From Acidobacteriota bacterium (GTDB taxonomy: Bacteria; Acidobacteriota; Terriglobia; Terriglobales; Acidobacteriaceae): a DNA stretch of 13,104 bases. Of this stretch, positions 1 through 7,937 are shown piece by piece. The translations under genes and the position numbers were made by a program. The notes beneath the pieces were generated by a model. The model saw only the letters and a list, made by a program, of their open reading frames with translations, was not told the origin of the DNA and searched no databases. The number at the start of each line of letters is the position of its first letter. The first letter of the stretch is position 1. The DNA is taken from the NCBI GenBank assembly GCA_021810735.1, contig JAJZIF010000054.1, positions 1 to 13,104 of the forward strand, in the 5' to 3' direction.

Positions 1-849
1 GAGAATTTGCGTTTCCACGCTGAAGAAGAGGCAAACGATCCCGAGTTTGCGAAGAAGCTGGCTTCGCTGTGTGACATTTACGTGAATGACGCCTTTGGCA
101 GCGCACACCGCGCCCATGCATCCACCGAGGGTATTACGCACTATGTAAAGCAGTCGGCTGCCGGCCTGCTGATGGAAAAAGAGCTGCAATACCTCGGCAA
201 AGCGCTGGAGAATCCGACCAAGCCGTTTGTGGCGATCATCGGCGGCGCGAAGGTTTCCGACAAGATCAAGGTGATCGACAACCTGCTGAACAAGGTGGAT
301 GCGCTGCTGATTGGCGGCGGCATGGCGTACACCTTCCTCAAGGCGCAGGGCCAGGAAGTGGGCAAGTCGCTGGTGGAGGCCGACAAGCTGGACATTGCCA
401 AGGCAGCGCTGGACAAAGCGAAGGCCAAGGGCGTGCGCTTCCTGCTGCCAGTGGATCACATCCTGGCAGATAAGTTCGCGGCCGATGCGAACACCAAGGT
501 GTTTGAAGGCACCGGGGCCTTCCCTGCCGAGTGGATGGGACTGGACATTGGTCCGAAGTCGATTGCGGCCTTCTCCAAGGAGATTGGCGCCGCAGCCACC
601 ATTGTGTGGAACGGCCCGATGGGCGTGTTTGAGATGCCGGCCTTCGCCAAGGGTACAACCGCAGTCGCCAACGCAGTGGCGAAGAACGAAGATGCCGTAT
701 CGATTATCGGCGGCGGTGACTCGGTCGCGGCGGTGAAACAGGCCGGCGTGGCGGACAAGATCAAGCACATTTCCACGGGCGGCGGCGCGAGCCTCGAGTT
801 CCTGGAAGGCAAGAAACTGCCGGGCGTGGAAGCGCTGACGGAGAAGTAA
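1..849 (+). CDS. pgk: Phosphoglycerate kinase, 5'-truncated by window edge
   Basis: Cytosolic glycolytic enzyme that transfers phosphate between 1,3-bisphosphoglycerate and ADP. The open frame enters at base 1 and gives 282 residues. The family is usually near 390-400, so roughly 110-120 N-terminal residues lie outside the window. The TTG at position 7 is an internal Leu codon (ENLRFH), not a start. Visible family motifs, numbered in the fragment, are ENLRF at 1-5, [14 protein letters not shown] at 28-41 (substrate-binding region of the N-domain), GGAKVSDK at 81-88, WNGPMGVFE at 203-211 (C-domain nucleotide site), GGGDS at 237-241 (hinge/nucleotide loop) and the terminal STGGGA motif near 258-263. 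tpiA follows after 17 nt, a common glycolytic pairing that implies one transcript. Identification is secure; only the start is unknown. Confidence 0.97.
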   Translation, partial: ENLRFHAEEEANDPEFAKKLASLCDIYVNDAFGSAHRAHASTEGITHYVKQSAAGLLMEKELQYLGKALENPTKPFVAIIGGAKVSDKIKVIDNLLNKVDALLIGGGMAYTFLKAQGQEVGKSLVEADKLDIAKAALDKAKAKGVRFLLPVDHILADKFAADANTKVFEGTGAFPAEWMGLDIGPKSIAAFSKEIGAAATIVWNGPMGVFEMPAFAKGTTAVANAVAKNEDAVSIIGGGDSVAAVKQAGVADKIKHISTGGGASLEFLEGKKLPGVEALTEK

Positions 850-866
850 GGGGAGACGGAGCATAC

Positions 867-1616
867 ATGCGCAAACCACTGATTGCAGCGAACTGGAAGA
901 TGTATAAGACTCCCGCACAGGCGAAGGAGTTTGTTGCCACATTTTTGCCTCTTGTAACCGGGCATACCCGCGATGAGATTGTGCTGTGCCCTTCTGCCAC
1001 GTCGATTCCGACGGTGGTGGAAGCGGTGGCGGGCAGTAACGTGGCCGTGGGCGGACAGAACATTCACACCGCAGATGAGGGTGCGTTTACGGGCGAAACC
1101 TCGGCGTTGATGCTGGTCGCGCTGGGCGTGAAGCACATCATCATCGGGCACTCCGAGCGGCGCCAGTACTTCGGCGAGACGGACGAGCTGGTGAACCAGA
1201 AGACGCACACGGCGCTCAAGCATGGGCTGCATCCGATCGTGTGCGTGGGCGAACTGCTGGCGGAGCGTGAGGGCGGCAAGACCGAAGAGGTGCTGCTGCG
1301 TCAGACCGAGATCGCGCTGAAGGGCGTGACGGCGGAACAGGCAGCGAGCATCGTGATTGCCTACGAGCCGGTGTGGGCGATAGGCACGGGCAAGACGGCG
1401 ACTCCGGAGATGGCCGCGGAAGCGCACCTGGTGATTCGTACGGAAGTGGCCCGTCTGCTGGGCCGCGCAGTGGCGGATGGCATGCGGATTCTGTACGGCG
1501 GCAGCGTGAAGCCGGACAATGCCCCTGCCCTGCTGAACCAACCGGAGATTGACGGCGCACTGGTGGGCGGCGCGAGCCTGGATGCTGTGTCGTTCTCGAA
1601 AATTGTGAAGTACTGA
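867..1616 (+). CDS. tpiA: Triosephosphate isomerase
   Basis: Cytosolic enzyme that interconverts dihydroxyacetone phosphate and glyceraldehyde 3-phosphate. The 249 residues are full length for the family. All catalytic landmarks are present: Asn9 and Lys11 in AANWKMYK, the electrophile His95 in IIGHSERR, the base Glu167 in AYEPVWAIGTGK (which also holds mobile loop 6), and the C-terminal phosphate-binding segments YGGSVKPDN and GALVGGASL. The ATG start is supported by GGAG at 858-861 with a 5-nt spacer. It lies 17 nt after pgk, and an intrinsic terminator follows at 1641-1671, so pgk-tpiA looks like the end of one operon. The next steps of glycolysis are not encoded in this window. Confidence 0.98.
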   Translation: MRKPLIAANWKMYKTPAQAKEFVATFLPLVTGHTRDEIVLCPSATSIPTVVEAVAGSNVAVGGQNIHTADEGAFTGETSALMLVALGVKHIIIGHSERRQYFGETDELVNQKTHTALKHGLHPIVCVGELLAEREGGKTEEVLLRQTEIALKGVTAEQAASIVIAYEPVWAIGTGKTATPEMAAEAHLVIRTEVARLLGRAVADGMRILYGGSVKPDNAPALLNQPEIDGALVGGASLDAVSFSKIVKY

Positions 1617-1640
1617 ACGAGCTGGAATCTTTGCTTAAAG

Positions 1641-1671
1641 CGGGCTGCCGGAATGGCGGCCCGTTTTGTTT
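1641..1671 (+). terminator. Rho-independent terminator after pgk-tpiA
   Basis: A 9-bp stem, CGGGCTGCC pairing with GGCGGCCCG through one G-U wobble, closes a 5-nt loop at 1650-1654. The run TTTTGTTT follows directly at 1664-1671. It sits 24 nt after the tpiA stop and 16 nt before the next start codon. It should therefore separate the glycolytic operon from the phosphoesterase gene. Confidence 0.88.
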
Positions 1672-1687
1672 GGGATAGGCTGAGTGC

Positions 1688-2143
1688 ATGCAGATTGGCG
1701 TTATCTCAGACACGCATGGGTTGCTGCGACCGGAGGCGATTGAGGCGCTGGCCGGCGTGGAGCATATTCTGCACGCGGGCGATGTGGGCGAAGTCGAGAT
1801 TCTGGATCGGCTGCGCGAGATCGCTCCGGTGACGGCGATTCGCGGCAACGTGGACGGATTTGGCCCGTGCGCGGCGTTGCCGGATACAGAAGTGGTCGAG
1901 CTGGGAGGCCTGTTCGTCTACATGCTGCATGATCTGCATGCGCTGGATCTGGATCCGGTGGCGGCGGGCATGGCGGCCGTGATCAGCGGACATTCGCACC
2001 AGCCAAAGATCGAGGAGCGCAACGGCGTGCTGTACTTCAACCCGGGCAGCGCGGGGCCGAAGCGGTTTTCCCTGCCGGTTTCGCTCGGGTTTCTGGAGAT
2101 TGCAGGCGGAGTGCTAAAGGCGGAGTTGCAGGAGTTGCTATAG
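1688..2143 (+). CDS. YfcE/MJ0936-type metallophosphoesterase
   Basis: Small calcineurin-like phosphoesterase of 151 residues, typical for the YfcE/MJ0936 family. Members are dimetal-dependent enzymes that hydrolyse phosphodiester model substrates; natural substrates are mostly unknown. Metal-ligand motifs run in order: SDTH (Asp8, His10), HAGD (Asp32), RGNVD (Asn54), LHD (His81), GHSH (His102, His104), then NPGS at 118-121. One variation is that the usual THG-type motif carrying the fifth ligand reads LHD here, although the histidine is kept. There is no signal peptide, so it is probably cytosolic. The start has only a weak Shine-Dalgarno (AGG at 1677-1679). The gene follows the tpiA terminator and ends 6 nt from the oppositely oriented permease gene. 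Family is confident; physiological role is unknown. Confidence 0.9.
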   Translation: MQIGVISDTHGLLRPEAIEALAGVEHILHAGDVGEVEILDRLREIAPVTAIRGNVDGFGPCAALPDTEVVELGGLFVYMLHDLHALDLDPVAAGMAAVISGHSHQPKIEERNGVLYFNPGSAGPKRFSLPVSLGFLEIAGGVLKAELQELL

Positions 2144-2149
2144 GGACGG

Positions 2150-3076
2150 TCAATCCCGAATGCGGGGGTTGATGACGAGATAGAGGACGTCGGTGGCGAG
2201 GTTCACGAGGACGTAGGTGAGTCCCACGGCGAGGATGCAGCCCTGCAGCAGCGGGTAGTCGCGGTTTTCGATAGCCGTGACGGTAAGCCGCCCTATGCCC
2301 GGCCAGCTGAAGATCTTTTCTGTCACGATGGCGCCTGCGAGCAGCGCGCCAAATTGCAGACCGATGAGCGTGAGCACGGGAATCATGGCATTGCGCAGCG
2401 CATGGACATAGACGACGCGGCGCTCGCTGAGGCCCTTAGCGCGGGCGGTGCGGACGTAGTCCTGATTGAGCTCTTCGAGCATGGCGGTGCGCACCATGCG
2501 GGTGAGCACGGCGGCCAGCGCGCCACCCATGGTCACGGCAGGCAGAACGAGATGCGACAAGCCGCCTGCTCCACTGACTGGCAGCCAGCCGAGCCTGATG
2601 GACACGAGCAGGATGAGGATGGGGCCGAGGGCGAAATTCGGGAAGGACAGGCCTAGCAGGCTGACGACGCCTACCGTGTGATCGCGCCACTGGCCGCGAT
2701 GCAGCGCGCCGATGATTCCGGCGGGGATGGCGATGAGCAGAGCGATGAAGAGCGCGGCTACGGTGAGCTCGACCGTGTAGGGATAACGCTGCAGCACGAG
2801 GCTCGTCACGCTTTGCCCCATGCGGAGGGACATGCCGAGATTGCCGTGCAGTACTCCCCACCAATAGCGTATGTACTGGACGTGCAGCGGAAGGTCGAGG
2901 CCGTAGGCGTGGCGGAGGGCTGCGATATCAGCTGGGCGCGCTCCCTGGCCGAGCATGACTTCGACCGGATCTCCGGGGACAAGGTGAATGAGGAAGAAAA
3001 CGATGGAAACCACCAGCCACAGGACCGGCAACGTATAGAGCAGGCGAAAGCCCAGTGAGCGCAAAACCCTCTTCAT
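2150..3076 (-). CDS. DppB/OppB-type ABC transporter permease, partner subunits absent
   Basis: Inner-membrane permease of 308 residues, the usual length for the DppB/OppB/GsiC/NikB family. That family forms heterodimers with a DppC-type permease to import peptides, glutathione or nickel. Hydrophobic segments lie near 12-31, 100-125, 135-160, 175-198, 230-255 and 278-302. The EAA-type cytoplasmic loop that contacts the ATPase is at 207-233 (YVRTARAKG onward, with LRNAMIP). FSWPGIG (256-262) and NRDYPLLQG (271-279) are family hallmarks. The ATG overlaps the upstream CorC-type stop codon as ATGA, so translation is probably coupled. No DppC permease, ATPase or binding protein is in the window, and the next gene downstream is convergent, so this is an orphan subunit whose substrate cannot be told. 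Family is firm; substrate is unknown. Confidence 0.93.
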   Translation of the reverse strand: MKRVLRSLGFRLLYTLPVLWLVVSIVFFLIHLVPGDPVEVMLGQGARPADIAALRHAYGLDLPLHVQYIRYWWGVLHGNLGMSLRMGQSVTSLVLQRYPYTVELTVAALFIALLIAIPAGIIGALHRGQWRDHTVGVVSLLGLSFPNFALGPILILLVSIRLGWLPVSGAGGLSHLVLPAVTMGGALAAVLTRMVRTAMLEELNQDYVRTARAKGLSERRVVYVHALRNAMIPVLTLIGLQFGALLAGAIVTEKIFSWPGIGRLTVTAIENRDYPLLQGCILAVGLTYVLVNLATDVLYLVINPRIRD

Positions 3077-4446
3077 GCTTCCGCCGTGTCCTCCTCATCG
3101 GCCGTGCGGGCAGGCGGTGCCGCTTCGACGCGAATTTTGCTGATGCGATTGCCGGTCATCTCAACGACGGTGAGCTTGCGGCCTCCGTAGGTGATGCTTT
3201 CGCCGGGCTCGGGAATCTTGCCCAACTGGGTCAGCATAAATCCTGCGAGGGTTTCTACGCCGCCTTCGCGGGGCAGGTCCCAGCGCATCTGGGTTTCAAG
3301 ATCGCGCAGGGTGACGCTGCCGTCGAGGAGCATTTCACCGGCGCGGGCGAGCAGGCGTTGCGGCACTACATCGAACTCATCTTCGACTTCGCCGATGAGC
3401 TGCTCGATAGCGTCTTCGACGGTGACCAGCCCGGCAGTGGAGCCGTATTCGTCGACAACAATGGCCAGATGGCGATGACGCTGCTGGAACTCGCGCAAAA
3501 GTTCAAGTACCGGCTTGGTTTCGGGTACGACGAGTACTTCCCGCATCACCTGGCGGAGCTTCATACCGCTGAAGGGCTCGGCTGAGAAGCGGGTTTGCGC
3601 GGTGGCGCGGAAGTGCATAAGGCGAGCGACATCCTTGGCATTGACTTCGCCGACGATGAAATCTCTGCCACGAGCGGGATCGTAAATCGGGATGCGGGAA
3701 TGCATCTCCGCCACGATGCGTGCGCTGGCCTGTTCGATGGGCATGTCGACGGGCAGAGAAAAGATCTGCTGGCGGGGGGTCATGATTTCGCGGGTGAGGA
3801 TGTGGTCCAGTTCGAGCGAGCGATGGACGAGGATTTCTTCGAATTCCGGCAGGATGCCAATGCGACGCGCGGCAGTGGCCATGAGCTTCAGCTCTTCGGA
3901 CGAGTGGATGACGCCCTGATGTGCAATGGGAGCGCCAAAGAGCTTGAGAACCACCGCCGCGGAAGCATTCATGAGCCGTACGATGGGGCGTGTGAGGCGG
4001 ATGAATGCATCCATGGGCCCGGCGATGGCCATCACCATCTGGTCGGTCCGGTGCAGGGCCAGGGCTTTGGGAACGAGTTCGCCGACGAGAACCTGAAAAT
4101 ATGTAATGCCGGCAAAGGCAAAGGCCAGGGCGGCGACGTGGCCGTAAAGTTGCGACTCCGGGAGCCAACCGAACCAGCGATCGAGGAGGCCGGCGACGAA
4201 GGGCTCACCGATCCAGCCGAGCGCGAGGCTGCAGAGGGTGACGCCAAGCTGGACGGCGGGAAGAAAATCGCCAAGATTCTCCTGCAGGCGGCGCACGGTG
4301 AGGGCGCGGACATCGCCGGACTGGATGAGCTGCTCGACGCGAGTGGCGCGCACGCTCACCAGGGCCAGCTCAGCGGCCACAAAAAAGCCGTTGGCCAGAA
4401 TCAGCATGACGATGGCAACGCCATGAAAAAGCAGGAATTCTGACAT
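3073..4446 (-). CDS. CNNM/CorC (HlyC/TlyC) family DUF21-CBS membrane protein
   Basis: Protein of 457 residues with the full three-part layout of the family. A DUF21/CNNM membrane domain covers about 1-200, with ANGFFVAAELALVSVRATR (18-36) and VGELVPKALAL (121-131). A CBS pair covers about 215-350 and ends in VDEYGSTAGLVTVEDAIEQLIGEV. A CorC_HlyC C-terminal domain covers about 365-442. Characterised CNNM/CorC relatives take part in Mg2+ (or Co2+) transport or efflux; the older name hemolysin is misleading. No convincing Shine-Dalgarno precedes the ATG. It starts 49 nt after the upstream membrane-protein gene on the same strand and overlaps the downstream permease by 4 nt, so it sits inside an operon. 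The C-terminus ends in an acidic tail (EEDTAEA). Family is confident; the transported ion is inferred. Confidence 0.93.
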   Translation of the reverse strand: MSEFLLFHGVAIVMLILANGFFVAAELALVSVRATRVEQLIQSGDVRALTVRRLQENLGDFLPAVQLGVTLCSLALGWIGEPFVAGLLDRWFGWLPESQLYGHVAALAFAFAGITYFQVLVGELVPKALALHRTDQMVMAIAGPMDAFIRLTRPIVRLMNASAAVVLKLFGAPIAHQGVIHSSEELKLMATAARRIGILPEFEEILVHRSLELDHILTREIMTPRQQIFSLPVDMPIEQASARIVAEMHSRIPIYDPARGRDFIVGEVNAKDVARLMHFRATAQTRFSAEPFSGMKLRQVMREVLVVPETKPVLELLREFQQRHRHLAIVVDEYGSTAGLVTVEDAIEQLIGEVEDEFDVVPQRLLARAGEMLLDGSVTLRDLETQMRWDLPREGGVETLAGFMLTQLGKIPEPGESITYGGRKLTVVEMTGNRISKIRVEAAPPARTADEEDTAEA

Positions 4447-4495
4447 TCAATCAGAGTCTAGAGCATCTCGGCTGGTCCTGTAGAGTAACCAGATG

Positions 4496-5041
4496 TTACC
4501 GCTTGCGCTTGCGCACGCCGCGCCAGAGCGGCGCGCCCCAGGTAACGATGGAGAGAAATGCGCCGAAGAGCACAACGGCATCGATGCTTTCACGGCCCTG
4601 TTTTGCCCAATAGACATCCTTGAGGTTGAGCCACAGGGCGAATTCATCGAGCGTAAGCGCAGCGCCGACGCCATAGAGAATGGCAAAAAGGCGGCTGAGA
4701 AAGATGGACCAGGGCGTCTCGCTATAGCCGATTTCCGCGCTGTAGCCATAGCCCACCAGAAGAAGAAGCAGGATTCCCCAAACGAGGTGGTGAATGTGCT
4801 TTCCACCCAGGTAGACCCAGTGAAAGGGGCCGAAGTGGTGCGTGATGGACATCACCAGCAAGCGCACGACCAGGAATGTGAGGAAAAAACTGATGGAGGA
4901 GAGAAACAGGCGGCGGTGCGGACGGTCGGGAATACGGCCCTGGATAAGGTCGCCAAAACGCGTGAGGTGCAGCAGCAGAAGCAGCAATCCAATGATGATG
5001 AGGACAAACAACATCAGAACCAGGGTTCCGTTTTGACTCAT
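4496..5041 (-). CDS. Conserved polytopic membrane protein of unknown function
   Basis: Protein of 181 residues that I cannot assign to a named function. About five hydrophobic segments are visible, near 7-25, 48-66, 84-100, 112-131 and 153-170, with a basic C-terminus (RGVRKRKR). The notable feature is a set of polar residues at membrane edges. A histidine cluster comprises His68-His69, His74 and KHIHH at 81-85. A second motif, LDEFALWLNLKDVYW (131-145), carries Asp132-Glu133. I recall this HH plus DEFxLWL pattern from uncharacterised membrane proteins of other bacteria, but have not checked it by search. The ATG has a perfect AAAGGAGG upstream at a long 12-nt spacing. It lies 107 nt after the aminopeptidase gene and 49 nt before the CorC-type gene on the same strand. 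Confidence 0.82.
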   Translation of the reverse strand: MSQNGTLVLMLFVLIIIGLLLLLLHLTRFGDLIQGRIPDRPHRRLFLSSISFFLTFLVVRLLVMSITHHFGPFHWVYLGGKHIHHLVWGILLLLLVGYGYSAEIGYSETPWSIFLSRLFAILYGVGAALTLDEFALWLNLKDVYWAKQGRESIDAVVLFGAFLSIVTWGAPLWRGVRKRKR

Positions 5042-5053
5042 GCGCGGTGGTTT

Positions 5054-5061
5054 CCTCCTTT
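5054..5061 (-). promoter_or_regulatory. Strong Shine-Dalgarno with long spacer
   Basis: On the minus strand AAAGGAGG lies 12 nt before the ATG of the membrane-protein gene. No alternative in-frame ATG, GTG or TTG occurs in the spacer. The site supports this start even though the spacing is longer than ideal. Its strength suggests independent initiation rather than coupling to the aminopeptidase gene. Confidence 0.65.
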
Positions 5062-5148
5062 CCGGGCGAAATCGGCCCAGATCGCGGTGGCAGCAGCCCG
5101 GTCTGTGCGCTTACATTTCATGGGATGCGATGCGATTCGGCTGCAACC

Positions 5149-7821
5149 TCACTTTGCTCCGTACTTTGCACGGATGGCTACAGTCCGGTCGAGCGTATCG
5201 ACAGCCTGCAAGATTTTGAGACGCAAGTCGGGCGAAATGGGCGCCATGGCAAGATACTCATGCACACGGCGGTCAGCGACGGCCGATGTCTGATTGCCGA
5301 GGAAGGCGTCCAGCCAAGTGACGAGGAAGAAGATTTTGCGTGTCTGCTTGATCTGCGGCAACGCCTCCAGTGCGGGCTGGACGTAGGGCTCGGTGAGAGA
5401 CGATTCGTTCCAGTAATTGAAGGCGCCAAGGCTCGACGAGATCCAGTCCTCGGGGCGCCTGGGGTTATGCAGGTAGTCGCTGAAGTAGTAGCGCTTATTG
5501 GCGGCAGTGGGCACGGCCGCACGCGCGATGTAGGCGTAGCGGCTGGCTTCGTCGGGGGTGTCGCGCTTCTGCTCCGCTTTGAGGAAAGTTTCAGCCTGTG
5601 GGTCACCATATGCGATGAGCGCGGTGATGAGGTTCCAGCGGTCGGAGACACGAAGCTTCACGCCCGGGATTTGCAGCTTGCCGGCCAGCAGCGACTTCAC
5701 CGCGTCGCGGCCAGGCTGCTGCTGCGCCAGACCCGGCAATGAGCGGAACCAGACGGTGCGAAGGTCCGGATTTGTGTCGTGTTGCATGCGCTGGACGGCC
5801 AGTGCGGCAAATCTGGGCACAAGCTGCTGCCGGGTTTGAGGGCCAACGTAGTGGTGCAACGCCCATTCGCTGCGGGCCAGAACACTGGAGGTGAGCAACT
5901 CGTCGTGCTCATCAGGGAGATCGCGGAGCGCCAGTTGGAGGTATTGATTGGGGTCGTATTCGGTGAGCCGCACGCTCTGCCAGAGCGAGCCCCACAGCAT
6001 CGCCTGCTCCAGCCCACCGGGAATTGTGCTGTCGGTGGGATCGAGGTGGGCGGTGACGAATTCGCGGCTGCGCGGATCCAGCAGAAACAGCCCGTAGGCC
6101 TGATCACCGGCATTGGCAAAGACGTAAGCCGGACAGGCCTTGCCTAGAGCCTGGGGCAGCGGAGCCGAGGCGGCGCTCCATTGCGCACGGAGCGTGATGT
6201 TGTGGCCGCTGGGGTAGCCGAGCAGCACGTTGGTGGCGATTGGCCAGACGGTATCGGTGCCGAGCACATCCTGTTGATTCAGCGTAAAGGAGGCGATTTT
6301 GCCGTCAGAACAGGACCACTTCACGTGGACTTCAGGCATGCCGCGATGGCGAATCCAGAGATCGGCCCAAGCCTGCAGGTTCTTGCCCGAGGCCGTCTGG
6401 AGAGACTGGATCAGATCGTTCCAGTCGGCGTTGCCATAGGGGTGCGAGGCGAGATAATCCTGGAGGCCCTTGCGGAATGCTTTCTGCCCAAGCACGAAGG
6501 CCAGTTGCTTGAGCACGCCCGGAGCCTTGCTGTAGACAATGGCGCCGTAGGCGGATTTTGCATCGTCCAGATTGGGAATGCTCTGGTAGATGGGTGTGGT
6601 TCCACGGGTTTCGTCAATGCCATAAGCTGCCGGCTTGATGGTCTGATAGAAGTACTTCCAGACGTTGGTATCCGCATGCAGGCCGGTGACGGGAAGCAAG
6701 GAGGACTGGGATGACGCGGTGCTGCCCGTCATGGACGATTCCTGCTTTTGCTGCAACGCCGCCAAGGACTGGTAGGCCATGTACTGCGCGAAGCCTTCCT
6801 TGAGCCAAAGATCGTCAAACCAGGTCATGGTGGTGAAGTCACCGAACCATTGATGGGTGAGTTCGTGCAGCACGACGATGTCGCGATTGACACGGTTGGT
6901 CTCTGTGGGCGCGGAGCGAAAGAGGATTTCATCTTCCTTGAGGAAGGTTGCGCCGGCGTGCTCCATGCCTCCGTAGGCAAAGCCGGGAATGAGCACCATG
7001 TCGTACTTGGGAAATGGGAACGGCTGATGAAAGTAGTGCGAGAGATAGCGGATGCCGGCGGCGGCGAGCTCCTGTACCTGCGGCGCAACGGCCGCGGCAG
7101 CGGCAGCCCTGGACTTGCGGACGTAGAGCCCAGGCAACCCTGGCACGGGATGGACCTTGACAAAGGGTCCGGCGGCAAAGGCTACCAGGTACGTTGGAAG
7201 AGGCTCGGTGACGGCGAAGGTGGTTTCGCGGCGCTGATCAGGCAGGGCGCGGGCGATCAGCGGATTGGTATTGGAAATGACGGTCCATTTGGCGGGGGCG
7301 TCGAGCGTGAGCTGGAAGCGGCCTTTGAGGTCCGGCTGGTCAAAACACGGAAAGGCCATGCTGGCGTCCATGGGGACGAACAGGGTGTAGATGTACTCGG
7401 AGCCGTCGTCATGGTCCTGGTAGCTGATGATGGCCTTTTCGGCGGGGGCAACGTGGGACTCGAATTTGGCTTCTATCGTGTTACGGCCTTCGATGAGATC
7501 CTTCGCAGGCAGGACGAGGTGTCCGTGGTCAATTTCCGGCGGTAGTGCGTGGCCGTTGAGAGTCAGCGAGTCCAGGTGGCCGTCGCGGTAATCGAGCAGA
7601 AGCGGCTCACTGGCGTTGTTGAGCGCGAAGGTGAGCGACTCGCTTCCCTGCGTGGTGGGCGCATGGGGAACGAGGGAGAAGTGAAGGCTGTATTGCAGTC
7701 CGGAAACACGCGCGGCGCGTTCCCGGGCAAGAGAGCGAGGAATGCCGTTGGGAACGGCTTGAGCGAAGGCAGAGACAGAGATGGTTGTAACAGCCAAAAG
7801 CAGAGGGATGTGCAGACGCAA
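5149..7821 (-). CDS. Secreted M1-family zinc aminopeptidase
   Basis: Gluzincin metallopeptidase of 890 residues that would remove N-terminal residues from peptides outside the cytoplasm. A signal peptide is visible at 1-20 (hydrophobic core, AFA before QA). The N-terminal beta domain spans about 35-230. The exopeptidase substrate motif reads YGGMEHAGA at 283-291, with His where classic GxMEN enzymes have Asn. The zinc site is HELTH at 319-323 (ligands His319 and His323, catalytic Glu320) with third ligand Glu342 in LKEGFAQY. Tyr430 in VYSKAPGVL fits the transition-state tyrosine. A Ser/Gln-rich low-complexity insert lies at 356-375, and a long C-terminal region follows. The start is TTG, chosen because GGAGGT lies 6 nt upstream and no other start codon is in frame back to the preceding stop. 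Likely a peptide-scavenging enzyme. Confidence 0.94.
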   Translation of the reverse strand: MRLHIPLLLAVTTISVSAFAQAVPNGIPRSLARERAARVSGLQYSLHFSLVPHAPTTQGSESLTFALNNASEPLLLDYRDGHLDSLTLNGHALPPEIDHGHLVLPAKDLIEGRNTIEAKFESHVAPAEKAIISYQDHDDGSEYIYTLFVPMDASMAFPCFDQPDLKGRFQLTLDAPAKWTVISNTNPLIARALPDQRRETTFAVTEPLPTYLVAFAAGPFVKVHPVPGLPGLYVRKSRAAAAAAVAPQVQELAAAGIRYLSHYFHQPFPFPKYDMVLIPGFAYGGMEHAGATFLKEDEILFRSAPTETNRVNRDIVVLHELTHQWFGDFTTMTWFDDLWLKEGFAQYMAYQSLAALQQKQESSMTGSTASSQSSLLPVTGLHADTNVWKYFYQTIKPAAYGIDETRGTTPIYQSIPNLDDAKSAYGAIVYSKAPGVLKQLAFVLGQKAFRKGLQDYLASHPYGNADWNDLIQSLQTASGKNLQAWADLWIRHRGMPEVHVKWSCSDGKIASFTLNQQDVLGTDTVWPIATNVLLGYPSGHNITLRAQWSAASAPLPQALGKACPAYVFANAGDQAYGLFLLDPRSREFVTAHLDPTDSTIPGGLEQAMLWGSLWQSVRLTEYDPNQYLQLALRDLPDEHDELLTSSVLARSEWALHHYVGPQTRQQLVPRFAALAVQRMQHDTNPDLRTVWFRSLPGLAQQQPGRDAVKSLLAGKLQIPGVKLRVSDRWNLITALIAYGDPQAETFLKAEQKRDTPDEASRYAYIARAAVPTAANKRYYFSDYLHNPRRPEDWISSSLGAFNYWNESSLTEPYVQPALEALPQIKQTRKIFFLVTWLDAFLGNQTSAVADRRVHEYLAMAPISPDLRLKILQAVDTLDRTVAIRAKYGAK

Positions 7822-7827
7822 TCGAAC

Positions 7828-7833
7828 ACCTCC
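7828..7833 (-). promoter_or_regulatory. Shine-Dalgarno fixing a TTG start
   Basis: GGAGGT on the minus strand is followed by a 6-nt spacer (GTTCGA) and TTG at 7821-7819. Reading back from there, the in-frame codons contain no ATG, GTG or TTG before a TGA at 7857-7855. The signal peptide begins at this TTG, which fits. Together these support the rare TTG start for the aminopeptidase. Confidence 0.8.
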
Positions 7834-7880
7834 GTAAGAAGAACAATCGTCGCATCATGGAAGGTTGAGCGCAATGCATT

Positions 7881-7913
7881 CGAAAGAACAGAAACGCCGC
7901 CCGAAGGCGGCGT
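7881..7913 (-). terminator. Rho-independent terminator with UUCG tetraloop
   Basis: A perfect 8-bp stem, ACGCCGCC pairing with GGCGGCGT, closes a loop that reads TTCG on the minus strand. This is the very stable C(UUCG)G hairpin. The minus strand continues TTCTGTTCTTTCG, a U-rich tail. On the plus strand no T-run follows, so orientation is clear. It lies 24 nt after the stop of the 75-residue gene and 59 nt before the aminopeptidase start. The aminopeptidase therefore needs its own promoter in the short remaining gap; I see no convincing one there. Confidence 0.88.
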
Positions 7914-7937
7914 CTCAGAGTCCAGAATGCACTTTAC

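Noticed and set aside
456..1541. 361-codon open frame on the minus strand across pgk and tpiA
   Set aside because: It is antisense to two unmistakable glycolytic enzymes, has His/Arg-rich shadow composition and no recognisable domain.
3595..4443. 282-codon plus-strand frame inside the CorC-type gene
   Set aside because: It lies wholly opposite a well-conserved DUF21-CBS gene; the translation is Gly/Asp/Glu-rich shadow sequence without motifs.
5062..5101. CCGGGC / GCCCGG inverted repeat after the aminopeptidase gene as a terminator
   Set aside because: Arms are 6 bp with a 28-nt loop and no T-run on the minus strand, and it overlaps the Shine-Dalgarno of the next gene.
4493..5293. 266-codon plus-strand frame across the membrane-protein gene and into the aminopeptidase
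   Set aside because: Shadow of two minus-strand genes; the real strand shows signal, membrane and motif structure.
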